A stretch of DNA of 64,000 bases from Centrapalus pauciflorus (Eukaryota; Streptophyta; Magnoliopsida; Asterales; Asteraceae). The notes beneath the pieces were generated by a model. The model was not told where the DNA came from and ran no database searches. It saw nothing but the letters and a program-made list of their open reading frames with translations. The stretch lies in contig JAANYP010002109.1 of NCBI GenBank assembly GCA_020465985.1, forward strand, positions 213,392 to 277,391, read 5' to 3'. The position numbers and the translations under genes were made by a program. Positions 1-11,526 of the stretch are shown in pieces (position 1 is the stretch's first letter; every line of letters starts with the position of its first letter).

Positions 1-3000
1 ATAAATAACAATGATAGATGGTAACCTAAAATCCAAAAAAAAAAGAGAATTATGGTCAGATACATTATGATTAGTTAATTAATATTAAATTAAATATATA
101 AAAAGCCATGAAATATATACACATAATTGTATACTAATTAAGAAATATAGATTAATAACTACATGTTTACTACATACTAATTATTCAGACTCATCGTCGT
201 CGTAATTAAGTTCCATGTCATCATTCTCGTCTACATCTTCAAACTCTACTTCCTCAGCACCATCATCATTATTTTCATCGTTATTGGCAACTTCTTCAAC
301 ATCTCCTTGTACAAGAATAAAAGATGGGAAATCATCATTTGTACTTGTTGTACAAATTAATCTTTCATCCTCTTGAAAAAAATGTTCCTCCTCCTCATCA
401 TCGTCTATAGACTCATCTTCTGCTAGTTCATAAATGCCCCTAGGAATCGTTTTGACAACAGCCCACCAATCTTTTGTTGAAGGATATGGTGTATAATACA
501 CCTGGTGTGCTTGTGATGCTAGGATATAAGGGTCGTCAACACATCCCTTCTTCTTGTGTTTGATATCAACCAAATTATTCTTTAGGTCGACCTTTACCCC
601 TTGAGCAGGATCAAACCAAGTACATTTGAACACCACGGCCAAGCAAGATGATCCTAAAGAATCATGATATTCAACTTCTAATATGTCATCCAACACTCCA
701 TAGTAGTCATTTACATTTTGATCATAAGTAGCCCCTTTCACACATACACCACTATTTTGTGTGACCCGGCCATCATAAGCTGTTTGCGTGAGGAATTTGT
801 AACCATTAATCAAATAGCCCTTGTAACTCCGAGCATATGTGAGTGGTCCCGCTGCTAAGCACTTTAAATGGTTATTCCTATCATCTGACCCCAACATTAT
901 CTACAATTATAACATAAGACGTGTTATGATTACAAGAATGCTAGATTATTGAAATTATTTGTTTTTATACTTACGTATTCTTTGAACCACTTGGCAAAGT
1001 CTGATTCTCTTCTTTTATCAAGCTCCTCATCTTCAATATAATGTTCTTTTTCTCTTATCCAATTGTCAAACAGCCATATGGAATCGTGAACCTCTTGACA
1101 ATTAAGCAAGATGTAAGTATGTATCTTTGACAACTCATCACCGGTTAAGGCTCTACATTTACCACCATACAGGCTTCGAGATGGAACTTTGAATATGCTT
1201 AATCGATGGTCGGTTGTTTCCACACAAGGAATTTCAGGAGCAAAATTTCGAGGTTCGCGATTCAAATATGTTTGTATTGTTGATTGATGATATAAATTGC
1301 AGAAACTTGCAAGTTCATCATCAAGATAAGAGTTAACAATGGAGCCCACAACCCTTGCTTTGTTTCAAATTGTTCTCTTTAAAATGCCTAACTTCCTAAA
1401 ATTGATGCAAGAATACAAATGTTAACAATTACATTTGATGTTTATGTAAAGTGAATAAATTGTTAAGTATAAAGAATTTACCTCTCATAAAGATACATCC
1501 ATCTATATTGGACCGGACCGCCGAGAATAGCTTCACGAGCTAAATGAACTACAAGATGTTCCATTGAGTCAAAGAAGTCGGGTGGGAAGACTTTTTCGAG
1601 CTTACAAATAGTGATAATAATACTTGTTTGCAATTTTTCTAAGTCTTCTATATGCAACACTTTCGAGCGAAGTACATGAAAAAATGTACACAACTCTGTA
1701 ACTGCATCCCATATTGCATTTGGTATCATTCCTTTTAAAGCAATAGGGAGCAATCGTTGCATAAATACATGACAATCATGATTTTTAAAGTTATAAAAGC
1801 TGCAATCTTTAATGTTTACACATCCCCTAATGTTCGAGGCGTAACCGTCAGGAAATTTAACCTCCTTCAACCATTCGCATACTTTCTTTATGTTCGGTTT
1901 AGTTAAAACATATGATGCTTTCGGTTTCATGGATATATTATTATTTCCCATAAATACATGCAAAGCTGGTCGATTGCAAATTTTCTCTAAATCCAACCTT
2001 GCCTTGAGATTATCTTTAGTTTTGGGAGTATCCATTATGGTGTTAAACAAATTGTCAAAAACATTTTTCTCAATATGCATGACATCAAGATTGTGTCGGA
2101 TTAACAATTTAGGCCAATACGGTAGCTCCCAAAATATGCTTCTCTTTACCCAATTATGAGTTTTTCCATAGCGAGGGGGTATTGGATTCTTTGCGTTGAA
2201 TGGAACGCCTTCATAAACAGTTGGAATGTTAGAGATCTGTTGAATAACTTCAAAACCCGTCAACTCCGATGGTGGTCCGAGTCTTGATGACATAGAACAA
2301 CCTGCTTTAAATCCTCGTTTATCTCTTCGAAATGGGTGTCGTGGAGGTAAAAATCTTCGATGGCAGTCGAACCAACATGGTTTATGTCCAGCAGTTAACT
2401 GATAGGATTTTATGTCTCCCATGCAACATGGGCAAGCTAAGACACCGTGCGTGCTCAACCCTGACAACATTGCATATGCTGGAAAATCACTAACCATCCA
2501 TAATAGTATTGCTCTCAATGTGAAATTCTGTTTGTGGTATGCATCATAAGTATCAATCCAATCATCATACAAGTCTTTCAACTCATCTATTAACGGCCTC
2601 AAAAAGACATCCAAGTTTTGACCACGACTCTTTCTTCCCGGAATAACCATACATAGCCTAACATAAGAGTCTTGCAAACTCATCCATGGAGGTAAGTTAT
2701 AGACTGTAAGAAAGACGGGCCAACATGAATATGGGTTTGAATTGGAGTTATTTGGACAAAAACCGTCGGTGCATAATCCAAGTCGAACATTTCTTATCTC
2801 CTCCGCGAAATATGGATTAGCCAAGTCAAAATGCTTCCAAGCCTTGCCATCACTCGGATGTACCATGCTACCCTCTTTTGTTTTGTGATCATAATGTCAT
2901 GTCATCTCCTTGGCCGTCTTTGAATTCATATATAACTTTTGAAGTCTAGGACCAATCGGCATATATGTCAACACCAAATTAGGGACCTTTCGCTCACTCT

Positions 3001-3784
3001 TGTAACGATATTCCCCGCATACACGACAATGTGTTAAAGAGACGTCTTCCTTATAGAATAGCATACAATGATTTTTGCAAGCATGAATCTTCTCTTTTGG
3101 GAGACTAAGTGTATCCAAACTCTTCTTTGTTTCATAAAAGTTTCTAGGCAAACTATTCTCTTTTGGTAGCATACTTTTAAACATGGGAAGTATGTAATTA
3201 AAAGTAGCATTAGGTACATTACAATGTGTCTTCCAAGTCATGAGACACGTAGACGCTTGTAATTTCGTCCAATCTTGACATCCTTCCCATAGAGTCTCAT
3301 CTGCGGCTTGCAACATGTCAAGGAATCCTTTGGCCTTTGGATTTGGTACATGTTCTTCCCATGCTGTAGAATCCAAATTTGATTGAAAAATCGGATTTTG
3401 ACCTGTGGGATACATGTTGTCCAACACCATGCGTCTGTAACCCTCATCACCATCTGCATCCATTGGAGTAGAAGTCTTTCCCACATCTTGGATTGAAGTT
3501 TCACCATGTTCGGTCCATATATAATAGCCAGGCATGAACCCTTTTCTAAGTAGGTGACCAGCTACAATTTCTCTTTTTCTATAATGAGAATTAGTGCATT
3601 TAGCACAAGGACATAATATTTGAAGCACTATTTCACCTGACACGGTCAACTTCTTCTCAACAGAATCATCATTAGAGTATGCAAAGTCCAAAAACCTCTC
3701 TACATTTTCAACATAATTATGATTAAAATATCTGTCATTGTCTGTCATCATATACATCCATCCTCGATCACTAGTCGACGTCAT
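1..3784 (-). mobile_element. CACTA (En/Spm) DNA transposon, partial
   Basis: This stretch holds the transposase gene of a CACTA-superfamily element on the minus strand. The left end runs off the window. No CACTA-type terminal inverted repeat was found on the right, so the boundaries are unknown and only the coding part is certain. Bases 1-180 are AT-rich and non-coding, downstream of the transposase stop. To the right, AT-rich DNA at 3785-4198 could still belong to the element: it carries an imperfect direct repeat of about 45 bp (3860-3906 and 3949-4005), which would fit a subterminal region. The superfamily call comes from the encoded TNP2-type protein, not from ends or target duplication. 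Confidence 0.75.
181..3784 (-). pseudogene. TNP2-type CACTA transposase, three exons, two nonsense codons
   Basis: The transposase would cut and paste CACTA elements in the nucleus. Three exons fit the sequence: 3784-1482, 1395-975 and 900-181. Introns start with GT and end with AG, phases agree, and the spliced length is 1148 codons including the stop. The N-terminal part has the transposase-associated domain with paired cysteines (PCAKC) and the GYYIWTEHGE motif. The TNP2 core follows (VHPSDGKAWKHFD, NVRLGLCTDGF, YNLPPWMS, HNLDVMHIEKNVFDNL). Exon 2 matches the DUF4218-like part and exon 3 the DUF4216-like part, ending in a very acidic tail. Two in-frame TGA codons break it: 2897-2899, where relatives have Trp, and 1365-1367, where Arg is expected. 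Both fit single C-to-T or G-to-A changes and there are no frameshifts, so decay is recent or slight. Splice sites are inferred. Confidence 0.85.
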
Positions 3785-4198
3785 TCTAATCGTCTTTAAA
3801 AAAAAATAAGAGTAACCATTATGACAAAATTATTGTAAAAAAAAAAATTAAAATTGAAAACAATAATCCATATAATCGAAACAAATGTCTCAACATATCA
3901 ATTTTTATTCAAAAATAAAGTAATTTTTGAACATGTCTCAAAACATAAACAATAATCCAGTTCCTAACTGGATTAATCGAAACAAATGTCTCAACATATC
4001 AACTTTTCTTTTGTAAATCTGAAATTAGTTTATCCAAATATTAGAAATTTTTATAAAGATTTAACCATCTAAATTAGAAATTCATATGCCCAATTACAAT
4101 TATATATTTTGGATCTATAATATGATGTACTAGTTTATTAATTCATGTATTTCATGAATTCTTAATTACAGCTATATGAACTTAATGGATTAAATATA
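3785..4198. other. AT-rich non-coding spacer
   Basis: No coding sequence is supported here. It contains an imperfect direct repeat (3860-3906 and 3949-4005) sharing the core acaaatgtctcaacatatca. The second copy has a short palindromic insertion (ccagttcctaactgg). It could be the 5' flank of the CACTA element or intronic DNA upstream of the RPS20 exon. Confidence 0.5.
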
Positions 4199-5156
4199 GG
4201 GAAAATTATGCAAAAAACCATCAAAGTATAAAAAATTTTCGATTAAGTCCTCATTTTATTTTTTATTTCCGATAAGTCCCCAAACTGCTTAAATCTTTTA
4301 AATTGGTCCGTTAACCTATTATAACAGGTTAACATGCTTAAACCTATTTTGCAAAAACCATCAAAGTATAAAAAATTTTCGATTAAGTCTCCATTTCATT
4401 TTTTTCCCTTATAAGTCCCCGAACTAATTAAACCTTTCAACTTTTCGATAAAATAAAATGAATTTTTTTAAAATTTTAAAAACGACGATGTTTATTACGA
4501 TAACAGAGCATGCCATGTTTGTCTAGACCGAAATAAGTTGGTTTGAAAACAATATTTTTTCAAAACGACGATGGTGGTTTGAAAATAATAAATTTTTTAA
4601 AAAGTCCGTTATTCCGGATAACATAAGTTGGTTTGATATAATAACATAGATGATGATTATTTCGATCCTATGTTTTTCTAGACCATAATTTTTAAATATA
4701 TTTAACCAGTTCATCCCGATTAAACTTTAAATAATAAAAATGATTGTTCTGATTTATCATTTTGTTTTATTTTATTTTGCATCCACATATGTGTTACGTG
4801 AGTGTCAATTGAACAATCACTTAAATTGATAAAACAACAAATAACATGAGCTTCATCTAGATAAGGGATTTATGTGGCAAAAAAAAAAATTGATATTTAT
4901 AAGACAAAATAATTTAGTTAATGAATTTATAAGACAAAATAATTTAGTTGGGGGACTTAATCGAAAAAAAATCATAGATTTATAAAATCCACGTCAGCAA
5001 GTGCAACCCGCTTAACAGGTTACCGGTAACTTTTCTTGAAAAAAACACCAAATTCGTTATTTTTATTTAGTTAAGGGACTTATCAGACAAAAAAATTGAT
5101 TTAGGGACTTAATCGAAAAAAAACTTGTAATTTGATGTTTTTTGTGAAATTTTCCC
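4199..5156. mobile_element. MULE-type MITE with 9-bp target duplication
   Basis: This non-autonomous element is bounded by a perfect 9-bp direct repeat, ttaaatata, at 4190-4198 and 5157-5165. Nine bases is the Mutator-superfamily length. The ends are inverted repeats: the left begins gggaaaattatgcaaaaaac and the right, read on the other strand, gggaaaatttcacaaaaaac. Similarity continues inward through a motif resembling cgattaagtcccc. A second copy of the terminal motif lies just inside the left end (about 4350-4440), and internal repeats of aagacaaaataatttagtt occur near 4900-4950. No transposase is encoded. It lies upstream of the RPS20 exon, so it may sit in an intron of that gene. Confidence 0.85.
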
Positions 5157-5165
5157 TTAAATATA

Positions 5166-5658
5166 TATTTCAGATTTGAAGTTTAAGTTTATATAGTAGG
5201 GAATTTATTATTGTTTGATTATGTTGTGCATTGTGTATACTTGTTCTTAATCATATTTATGTTCTATGTAGTGTGTATAGGATCGATCATATTATTTTGA
5301 ACATATTTGTATCTATCACCATTTAATGATGTGCATCCTCCATATTGCTAGTTTTATTTTAATAATATATACTTTTGATCTTGATTAGTATTTTCCTTGG
5401 TTGATAACAGTTTTAAGAAGAAACTACGTGTTATTATTAATTGATGGCTTAATCTATTGCAGTATGCTTGCTAATTAATGATCAAGCATTAAACTTTTGT
5501 TTTTGATTTTAGTTAGTATTTTCCTATGTATACTTTTGATCTTTATTATTAGTATTAATCGATAGTCTATATATACTTTGATTAATTGATAGCCTAATCT
5601 ATTGCAGTATGCTTATGATAAAGCATTGAATTTGTGTCATTGATTTGACGTTGTATAG
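5166..5658 (+). other. AT-rich DNA upstream of the RPS20 exon, probable intron
   Basis: No exon is visible here. The stretch ends in an AG acceptor at 5657-5658 directly before the RPS20 coding frame, so it reads as intron. It includes an imperfect tandem duplication, annotated separately. Confidence 0.55.
5369..5645 (+). repeat. Imperfect tandem duplication in the probable RPS20 intron
   Basis: Two diverged copies of about 130-150 bp each contain tatacttttgatct, then a segment like taatctattgcagtatgctt, then a short stretch ending in aagcatt. The shared ctattgcag looks like a 3' splice acceptor with a plausible branch site, so the duplication provides two acceptor-like sites upstream of the exon. 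Confidence 0.55.
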
Positions 5659-5801
5659 GAACAAACACATGGGACAGATTTGAGCTTCGTGTCCACAAAC
5701 GAGTGATCAATCTGTTCAGCTCACCAGATGTTGTGAAGCAAATCACCTCCATCACCATTGAGCCTGGTGTTGAGGTTGAGGTTACCATCGCTGATTCTTA
5801 G
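5659..5801 (+). CDS. RPS20: 40S ribosomal protein S20 (uS10), C-terminal exon only
   Basis: uS10 is a structural protein of the small cytosolic ribosomal subunit. The exon starts after an AG acceptor with a split glycine codon and encodes 46 residues plus stop. It shows the conserved uS10 C-terminal sequence, including TNTWDRFELRVHKRV, FSSPDVVKQITSITIEP and the usual ending VTIADS. The frame is intact. The only oddity noticed is Asn where Asp is common (VINLFSS). The full protein is about 120 residues, so roughly the first 75 are missing. No upstream exon was found in 1-5658 on this strand. Either the gene continues beyond the left edge with the CACTA element and the MITE inside a long intron, or this is a detached gene fragment. 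Confidence 0.85.
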
Positions 5802-6009
5802 ATGTGCCAAATCTTGTTTGTCCTTTACATTACTATATTTCTGTTGGGTAAGATAGATCATCTTTTGCCATTTTATGTAAGATTAATTAATACATTTTCA
5901 GTTTTGAAAGAAATTCAGAGTTGTGTTTATCTCTACTTATTTGTAATTTTTATGAACTTGCTGCATTTTTATATTTGCCCACTTTCATGTTCACTTATTT
6001 CATCTTGAC
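5802..6009 (+). other. Probable RPS20 3' UTR
   Basis: T-rich, non-coding sequence directly after the RPS20 stop, typical in composition of a plant 3' UTR. No clear polyadenylation site could be fixed. Confidence 0.4.
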
Positions 6010-6967
6010 GTGAGTTATTATTATATTTGGTCGAGCTACGTTTAACAGGTCTGGTCCATTAGGTTTATGTCCGGGTTTTGGTCAGATGGCCAATCTTTTT
6101 GAAATAAAGCAAAATAGACTTGTCATATATGAAAATCAAACAGTGCAAGGTACAAAAATGGAAGTGCCAAATCACACACAAGAAAAATAAAACCAAAGAC
6201 ATTGACTCATGCCTAGAAAAGCAAAGACTTCCTTCCAACAGGAACTCTTAAAAGGCTAAAATATGAATGCTTGTACAATCGGTATTGGTGGTAAAGATCA
6301 TCAAATTCATAAACAAATATCATCAGCATTACTCAAGAGCAAAGATCATCAAATTCATGACTAGGCAATTAATACTCAAATTCATAAAATTCATAAACAA
6401 AGTCAAGACTAGGCAGTTAAGCAATAAGCATACATCAATATAGAAAGTAGAAGTAGCAGCAAAGTCATTATAAAATCAAGTGCCTCTATACTTAACGTAT
6501 AGCATTCATCAAAACAGAGTCATTATAATAGAAACTAGAAGTAGCAGCAGCTGTAGGAATAAATCATTAAAGGAGATGTAGAACAAACATTAAAGGGTCA
6601 ATGAACAAGTATAGCCATTAAAGGCACACAGTCTCGAGCAATAATGCAGAACCATAGCGCAAAAGTCACTTACCAGAGAAGAAGTCGAGAACCAAATAGA
6701 AGTCGCTTACCAGAGAGAAGTCGAGAGCAGCAGAAGACGAGCAAGCAGAAGTTGAGAACCAGAACGCCGTCGGTCGTCCGTCGTCGGTCGCAGTTTTAGG
6801 ATGCAGTCGAGAACCAGAACGAAAGAAGGAGGCGGAGGCGGTTTTGTTTTAGGAAAAGTGAAGGCCTGATCATCTTAGGGTTTAACCTAGGTTATAAAAA
6901 TAAATACATTTAAAATAAAAAGAATTAATATATAAATAGTCCATAGCAAGGCGGAGGCGGTTTTGGA

Positions 6968-7063
6968 CCCCGCCAGGGGCTGCCGCCCCTTGGACCCTGC
7001 CACCAGGGGCTGCCGCCCCTGGAACCGCGCTACCGGGGGCGCTGCCCCCAGACCCCCGGTAAT
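6968..7063. repeat. GC-rich block of short inverted and direct repeats
   Basis: About 95 bp of very GC-rich sequence stands inside AT-rich DNA. It is built from repeated caggggctgccgcccct units followed by gggggcgctgccccc, so each unit can fold back on itself. An open frame crosses it on the minus strand (Gly/Ala/Pro-rich), but this looks like low-complexity translation. Confidence 0.6.
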
Positions 7064-7110
7064 TAATCTTAAATAATCTTGTACTTTGAATGTGATTAGC
7101 TTTCATTATT

Positions 7111-7155
7111 ACACACACACACACACACATATATATATACATACATACATACATG
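7111..7155. repeat. Compound microsatellite (AC)n-(AT)n-(ACAT)n
   Basis: A run of AC dinucleotides passes into AT dinucleotides and then ACAT tetranucleotides, all directly visible. Confidence 0.9.
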
Positions 7156-7454
7156 TAAACGTTATATTGTGATGAATTTAGCCACGATTTACCGTTCACA
7201 TGTGCATTAACTTTTATATTAGCTTGTTTTTCATAAAACACGTTTTTAACAATTTTTAAATAAAAAATTAAAAGCTCGTAGAAAATCCATCGCAATTTGC
7301 GACGACTTTGTGACAGAATTTTAGCATTTTATCAATTTTAATATCCTTTCTGCACAATCACAATCTCGAAAACACATGAGCATACATTTATCGTGTTTTG
7401 GGGTCGAATATGCCCATTTAAATACATTCGTTGATATGCTTAGTTTGTATGTCG

Positions 7455-8224
7455 TGTTGGAATTAATGTCCAAGTCACAATTATTTGTAAATATATTGTT
7501 ATCAGGCTGGATCCTTTTTGGGTGCATGCAATGAATTGTAAAGAGAAGATGATTAACTTAAATATATAATGTTAATTAGTTTGTTAATTTATTATGTTTA
7601 ATAAATTAATTAGAAACTAAATAATTGATTATATTTGATTAATGGGTTAGTTTGTTAATTTATTAATAGTTAATAAATTAACCGGAAGCTAATAGAATTA
7701 ATTGAGGAAGTACAGGGGCTAAACTGCAATTAGTTGATAGTCAACAGGGCACCCCTAAACCCTAATAGGGGGCCGGCCACCAATCCATCCCACATGGATT
7801 TGGGATCAAAAATTTGTAGGTTTCTAAAACCTATAAATAGGCAGCCCCTGCCTGCTTCATTCCTCGCTCATTCAATTCTAAGTTCTCTAACGATCACAAG
7901 GGATACCAGTTTTTGGGACTCTGAGATCTGAGCTTAGAAAAGTTATAATTATCTTTTCTTTTGTTCATTGGGTGTGAACAACTAGAGGCGATCTTGCTTT
8001 AGACGCTTGTTGCTCGATTCAGAGGCTGTTCGTGAAATCGTTCTTCGTGGAGAAAATTGTGAATTTTCTCAAGGTTAGTTTTTCTTATTCATCTCTTTAT
8101 TTTAATACTTAGTTGCTTAGCTTGTTTGGTTAGATCCTTAAGGTTTTATATTCTTGCATAGTTAGGTTATTTAATTTTCCGCAAAGTTTTAATTTAACCT
8201 AGCAAGGGTATAGGAAACCAAACA
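7455..8224 (+). repeat. 5' LTR of copia copy A1
   Basis: It begins TGTTGGAATTA and ends in CA before the primer binding site, about 770 bp long. The same sequence occurs in reverse as both LTRs of A2. The upstream five bases are tgtcg; with no 3' LTR, a target duplication cannot be tested. A TATA box lies at 7831-7840. Confidence 0.85.
7831..7840 (+). promoter_or_regulatory. TATA box in LTR of copia A1
   Basis: The sequence ctataaatag lies in the LTR and is conserved in both A2 LTRs, consistent with the element's Pol II promoter. Confidence 0.6.
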
Positions 8225-8225
8225 G

Positions 8226-8238
8226 TGGTATCAGAGCC
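8226..8238 (+). promoter_or_regulatory. Primer binding site of copia A1 (initiator Met-tRNA type)
   Basis: TGGTATCAGAGCC lies one base after the LTR, complementary to the 3' end of plant initiator methionine tRNA, which primes minus-strand DNA synthesis. Confidence 0.85.
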
Positions 8239-8788
8239 AGGTTAACCTAACGAGCTTTGCACTAATTTTGAGTTGATAATCTTGTTCTTAAATTTTGAAA
8301 TTTGTTTTGATTAATTTTCGGAATTTTGATTTAATTTTAATGGTGTTTTTAATTTTAAATTAAATTGTTTAAACTTAAAATTAATTTTTAAATATTAAAT
8401 AAATCCGAAAGATTAATTAAAAATTAATTTTTCAAAATTTTTGGAATAAAATTCGTTTTTTGATAATTATTTAATTTTTAAAATAGTTTTTAAATATTAA
8501 ATTAATTGTCTAAATTTTGAAAATTGTTTTTCATATTTATCTTCAAATTTTCGGATTTTTAAAAGGTTTTAAATGGATAAATCTGAAATATTAAATAAAC
8601 AATTATTTTATTAATTTAGGATTTTATTAATTTAATTAAGAGTTTGATTTTTGGGGTTTTAGATAAACATGCCTTAGAGATAAGCTTGATTTTCTAGGTT
8701 TATCCTAAATCCTATTTATCTAGAAATTACCTTAATTTAAATTAAGTGCTTATCCTAAAGGTTTTAGAATATCATAATTTATTAGGAT
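8239..8788 (+). other. 5' leader of copia A1, left part
   Basis: AT-rich, non-coding leader. The same sequence is found in reverse in A2 (about 31876-32420). It stops abruptly at the LTR of gypsy element D. Confidence 0.75.
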
Positions 8789-10620
8789 TGTAACACCCTT
8801 CCCAATCCCGGAAATGCCACGTCAATACAATACACAGGTGGCACATCTCAATAACTCAATTTACACATATGTCATAGGATAACTCAAAATCACTATTAAT
8901 TTAAAACTTTCACTTAATATTGTTTACACATCATCCACTGATTAACAATATCTCATTAGACACAAACGCTAACATAATTGATGACAAAGACAGCTGCAAT
9001 AGTCTTCGCATAACGGCGAGGCTCTGATCAACAAACTCAGCTACTGAACCCTTCACTGAAACCCTAAACACGGAAGACTCGAATACGTAAGCTCGAAAGC
9101 TCGTGAGTACTCGAGGGTTAGACTCTACACAATAAACACGTAGCATGCGTACACATAGCACATACACACAACACACGCTCTGTCTCTGTCCCTGGCAATC
9201 AACGTCACTATGCAGATATGAACACAAAGCATGAGATCCGAAGCCCTGCACACAATATCACTGAGGGGGACCCTTCCCCAGCTAACGACCGTGCGCACCG
9301 GTGGTTAGCCACAACCCTGTAGCACGGGCGCGAACCGGCTACAGGCCCTGCCGTGTATACACGCTCCAAGGACTGTTAGGGACAGTCAACCCACGCGATC
9401 TCACATCGCGAATCACCGTCCGTATGGAACTCATCACGGACCCCCGGACTGGATCTCATCTCATGCACACATATAACACATATGTGGGAAATAGAATCAT
9501 ACCTGGCGCCCACGTCCCTGTCTCATTCACAATACACAATATACACATATACAAAGCTAACTGCACAATCATGACTCGGAAAACAGTCCAGCGGTTTAGA
9601 AAAGAACTCGGGTACTCACCTGGTCGATCCACTAGTCCCGAAATCTCTGGCTCGGCTCGGCTCGCTGATTCGTCCCTGAAATCACACAAATCCCAAAACA
9701 ATAATTCTTATCTCAACTGGCACACATCACGGAATCACGATAAAGCCACAAAAGACTCGAACCCAAAGGCAACCCCTAACCGAATCCCAAAACCTTAACT
9801 CGAAAACAACCCCGATGAAGCCCTGAGAACTCGATCAAAACCCGACCCAAAACAATTTCAACAATATCCCGGAACCCAACAGAACCCGACTCAATATCTT
9901 AAACGGAACCCGACACAATTTGACCCAAAATCCCTTTCACAAGGTTAACTTCGGATTTCTCCTGCAGGCTCTTGGTCGCGCCGCGACCCCGCGAAAACCC
10001 CATGGATGACCTGCGATTTTCAGCTCTGCCCAGGAGTATACAACTCCTCACATATACGAATTCAGCCACAAAACACATACATAAGCAATTCATGACAGCT
10101 CTTTACAAATTTGGGACCCCTTCACACCAATTCACATCATATAATCAAACTTTAAACCTCAATTCGAGCCACTTACCTTCTTGAAGTCTCAAGAACACCA
10201 CAAGGAAGAAGAAGAAGGTATTTGATCCAATCTCAGCAACAGAACTCTTGGATTTGCAGAGGATTTCCTGCTGGAGGTCTTCACACAAAACACACACATG
10301 CACTTTAGGTTATTCTCCCAAAAATGGATAAGGGAGAAGAAGGATAAACATATATATGTACGTCCCTATCTCAACCGGTCCCGAACCCATTAACCCGAAC
10401 CCGATATCGCATTTTCACAATTAATATCCTTTTAACCCATTTAATTCCAAGAACCCAAATATGTAATTAATCTACTAATATTATAACCCGGGGACACGTA
10501 ACTCATAAACCCGACACGTAAAATCCACTACTCGGGATCTCATTGGCCCAACACGATATTAATTATTTAAACATCCACTAAAATAATTCCACGCAATTAT
10601 CTCAAAAATGGGATGTTACA
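8789..10620 (-). repeat. 3' LTR of gypsy element D (complete, about 1.83 kb)
   Basis: Starts TGTAACACCC and ends GGGATGTTACA, so both termini carry the TG...CA and TGTAACA-like inverted ends. Short frames inside it recur in the other LTR and are not genes. Confidence 0.85.
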
Positions 10621-11526
10621 AATCCCCCCCTCTTAAAAAGATTCCGTCCCCGGAATCTATCGCAAGCCCATTCGCAAATACACCTCTCTATGTTAAATCC
10701 CCGAAACCTCACTTATAATCCTCGATATAATATTAACAACTCTGATTAGCACAACCATCACTATTACACATCTTCGCTTCACAATTAGTCAATCCGCTAA
10801 TAGCTCAATTAAATCCTCTAATTCACATATCGGCAACTGATAGATCCTCTATTCACAGAGTCTTCACGTGGCGTTACCTCATAAGCCACTCGGTCCACAT
10901 ATCATCTTAATCCATCGATCTTCACTCTCTTTCATCGCATACTCGCATGGCTCTATATAGATCATCCACTAACACAACACATAAAGATATTTCCATCGAA
11001 TCACTAAACGCAAGCTCATAAACATGGTTAAACTCATAAAAGGATTAAATCCACTCTCAATAGACTAATCCACTATCACAACAAAACCCTCAACTCTTTT
11101 CACCACAACAGATAAACGCATCTCATAAATGCAATATCATAGATATGGATAGCACACACAAGAATTTAAATCCACTATCAACACGATAATCCACTATCAG
11201 AAAGATCAATTCACTAGCATATCACAAACATATTTGCAATAATTACTCATATAACACACATAGCCCAATAAGATTAATCCGCTAACATAACACAATTCTG
11301 AACTCGAAAGCCCAGATCGCAATAAATTCGAATCTAGCACATTGACTCCACATATACACCCCAAACATATCGATCCCATTCAGCCCATACACACAATCCC
11401 GCCCCTCTGTCACTGAATCCCACAATCATCATCACAACGAAACAGTCACACGCAACAGAACACATACACTTATCACAGACATAGCCCAATAGCCTGCCCC
11501 ATAACTGACACATACTCAAAGCAAGC
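10621..11526 (-). other. Non-coding 3' region of element D with purine tract
   Basis: A polypurine tract (read on the minus strand, around 10623-10636) directly borders the 3' LTR. The rest has no coding sequence. It contains loose repeats of aatccactatca-like strings between about 11040 and 11290. A normal gypsy element would have about 3 kb of pol here. Confidence 0.7.

Larger units (their letters stand above)
6010..7454. other. Intergenic region without supported genes
   Basis: No convincing coding sequence on either strand. 6655-6850 is purine-rich with repeated gaagtcgagaac-like motifs. The string ggcggaggcggttttg occurs at about 6831 and again at about 6951. It also contains a GC-rich block and a microsatellite, listed separately. 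The right end abuts the LTR of copia copy A1. Confidence 0.5.

Noticed and set aside
4523..4714. 63-codon minus-strand frame inside the MITE
   Set aside because: AT-rich, low-complexity, within a non-autonomous element.
6882..7295. 137-codon minus-strand frame across the GC-rich block
   Set aside because: Its only distinctive part is Gly/Ala/Pro-rich translation of short repeats and a microsatellite; no family resemblance.
7290..7320. gcgacg-containing stretch as a CACTA terminal region
   Set aside because: No CACTA terminal repeat or subterminal repeat cluster is visible around it.
8226..8238. TGGTATCAGAGC strings as tRNA gene pieces
   Set aside because: They lie next to LTR ends and are primer binding sites; no cloverleaf surrounds them.
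8931..9798. Open frames of about 106 and 165 codons in element D's LTR, repeated at 13173-14055
   Set aside because: They lie inside LTR sequence on both strands, have no recognisable domain, and recur only because the LTR is repeated.
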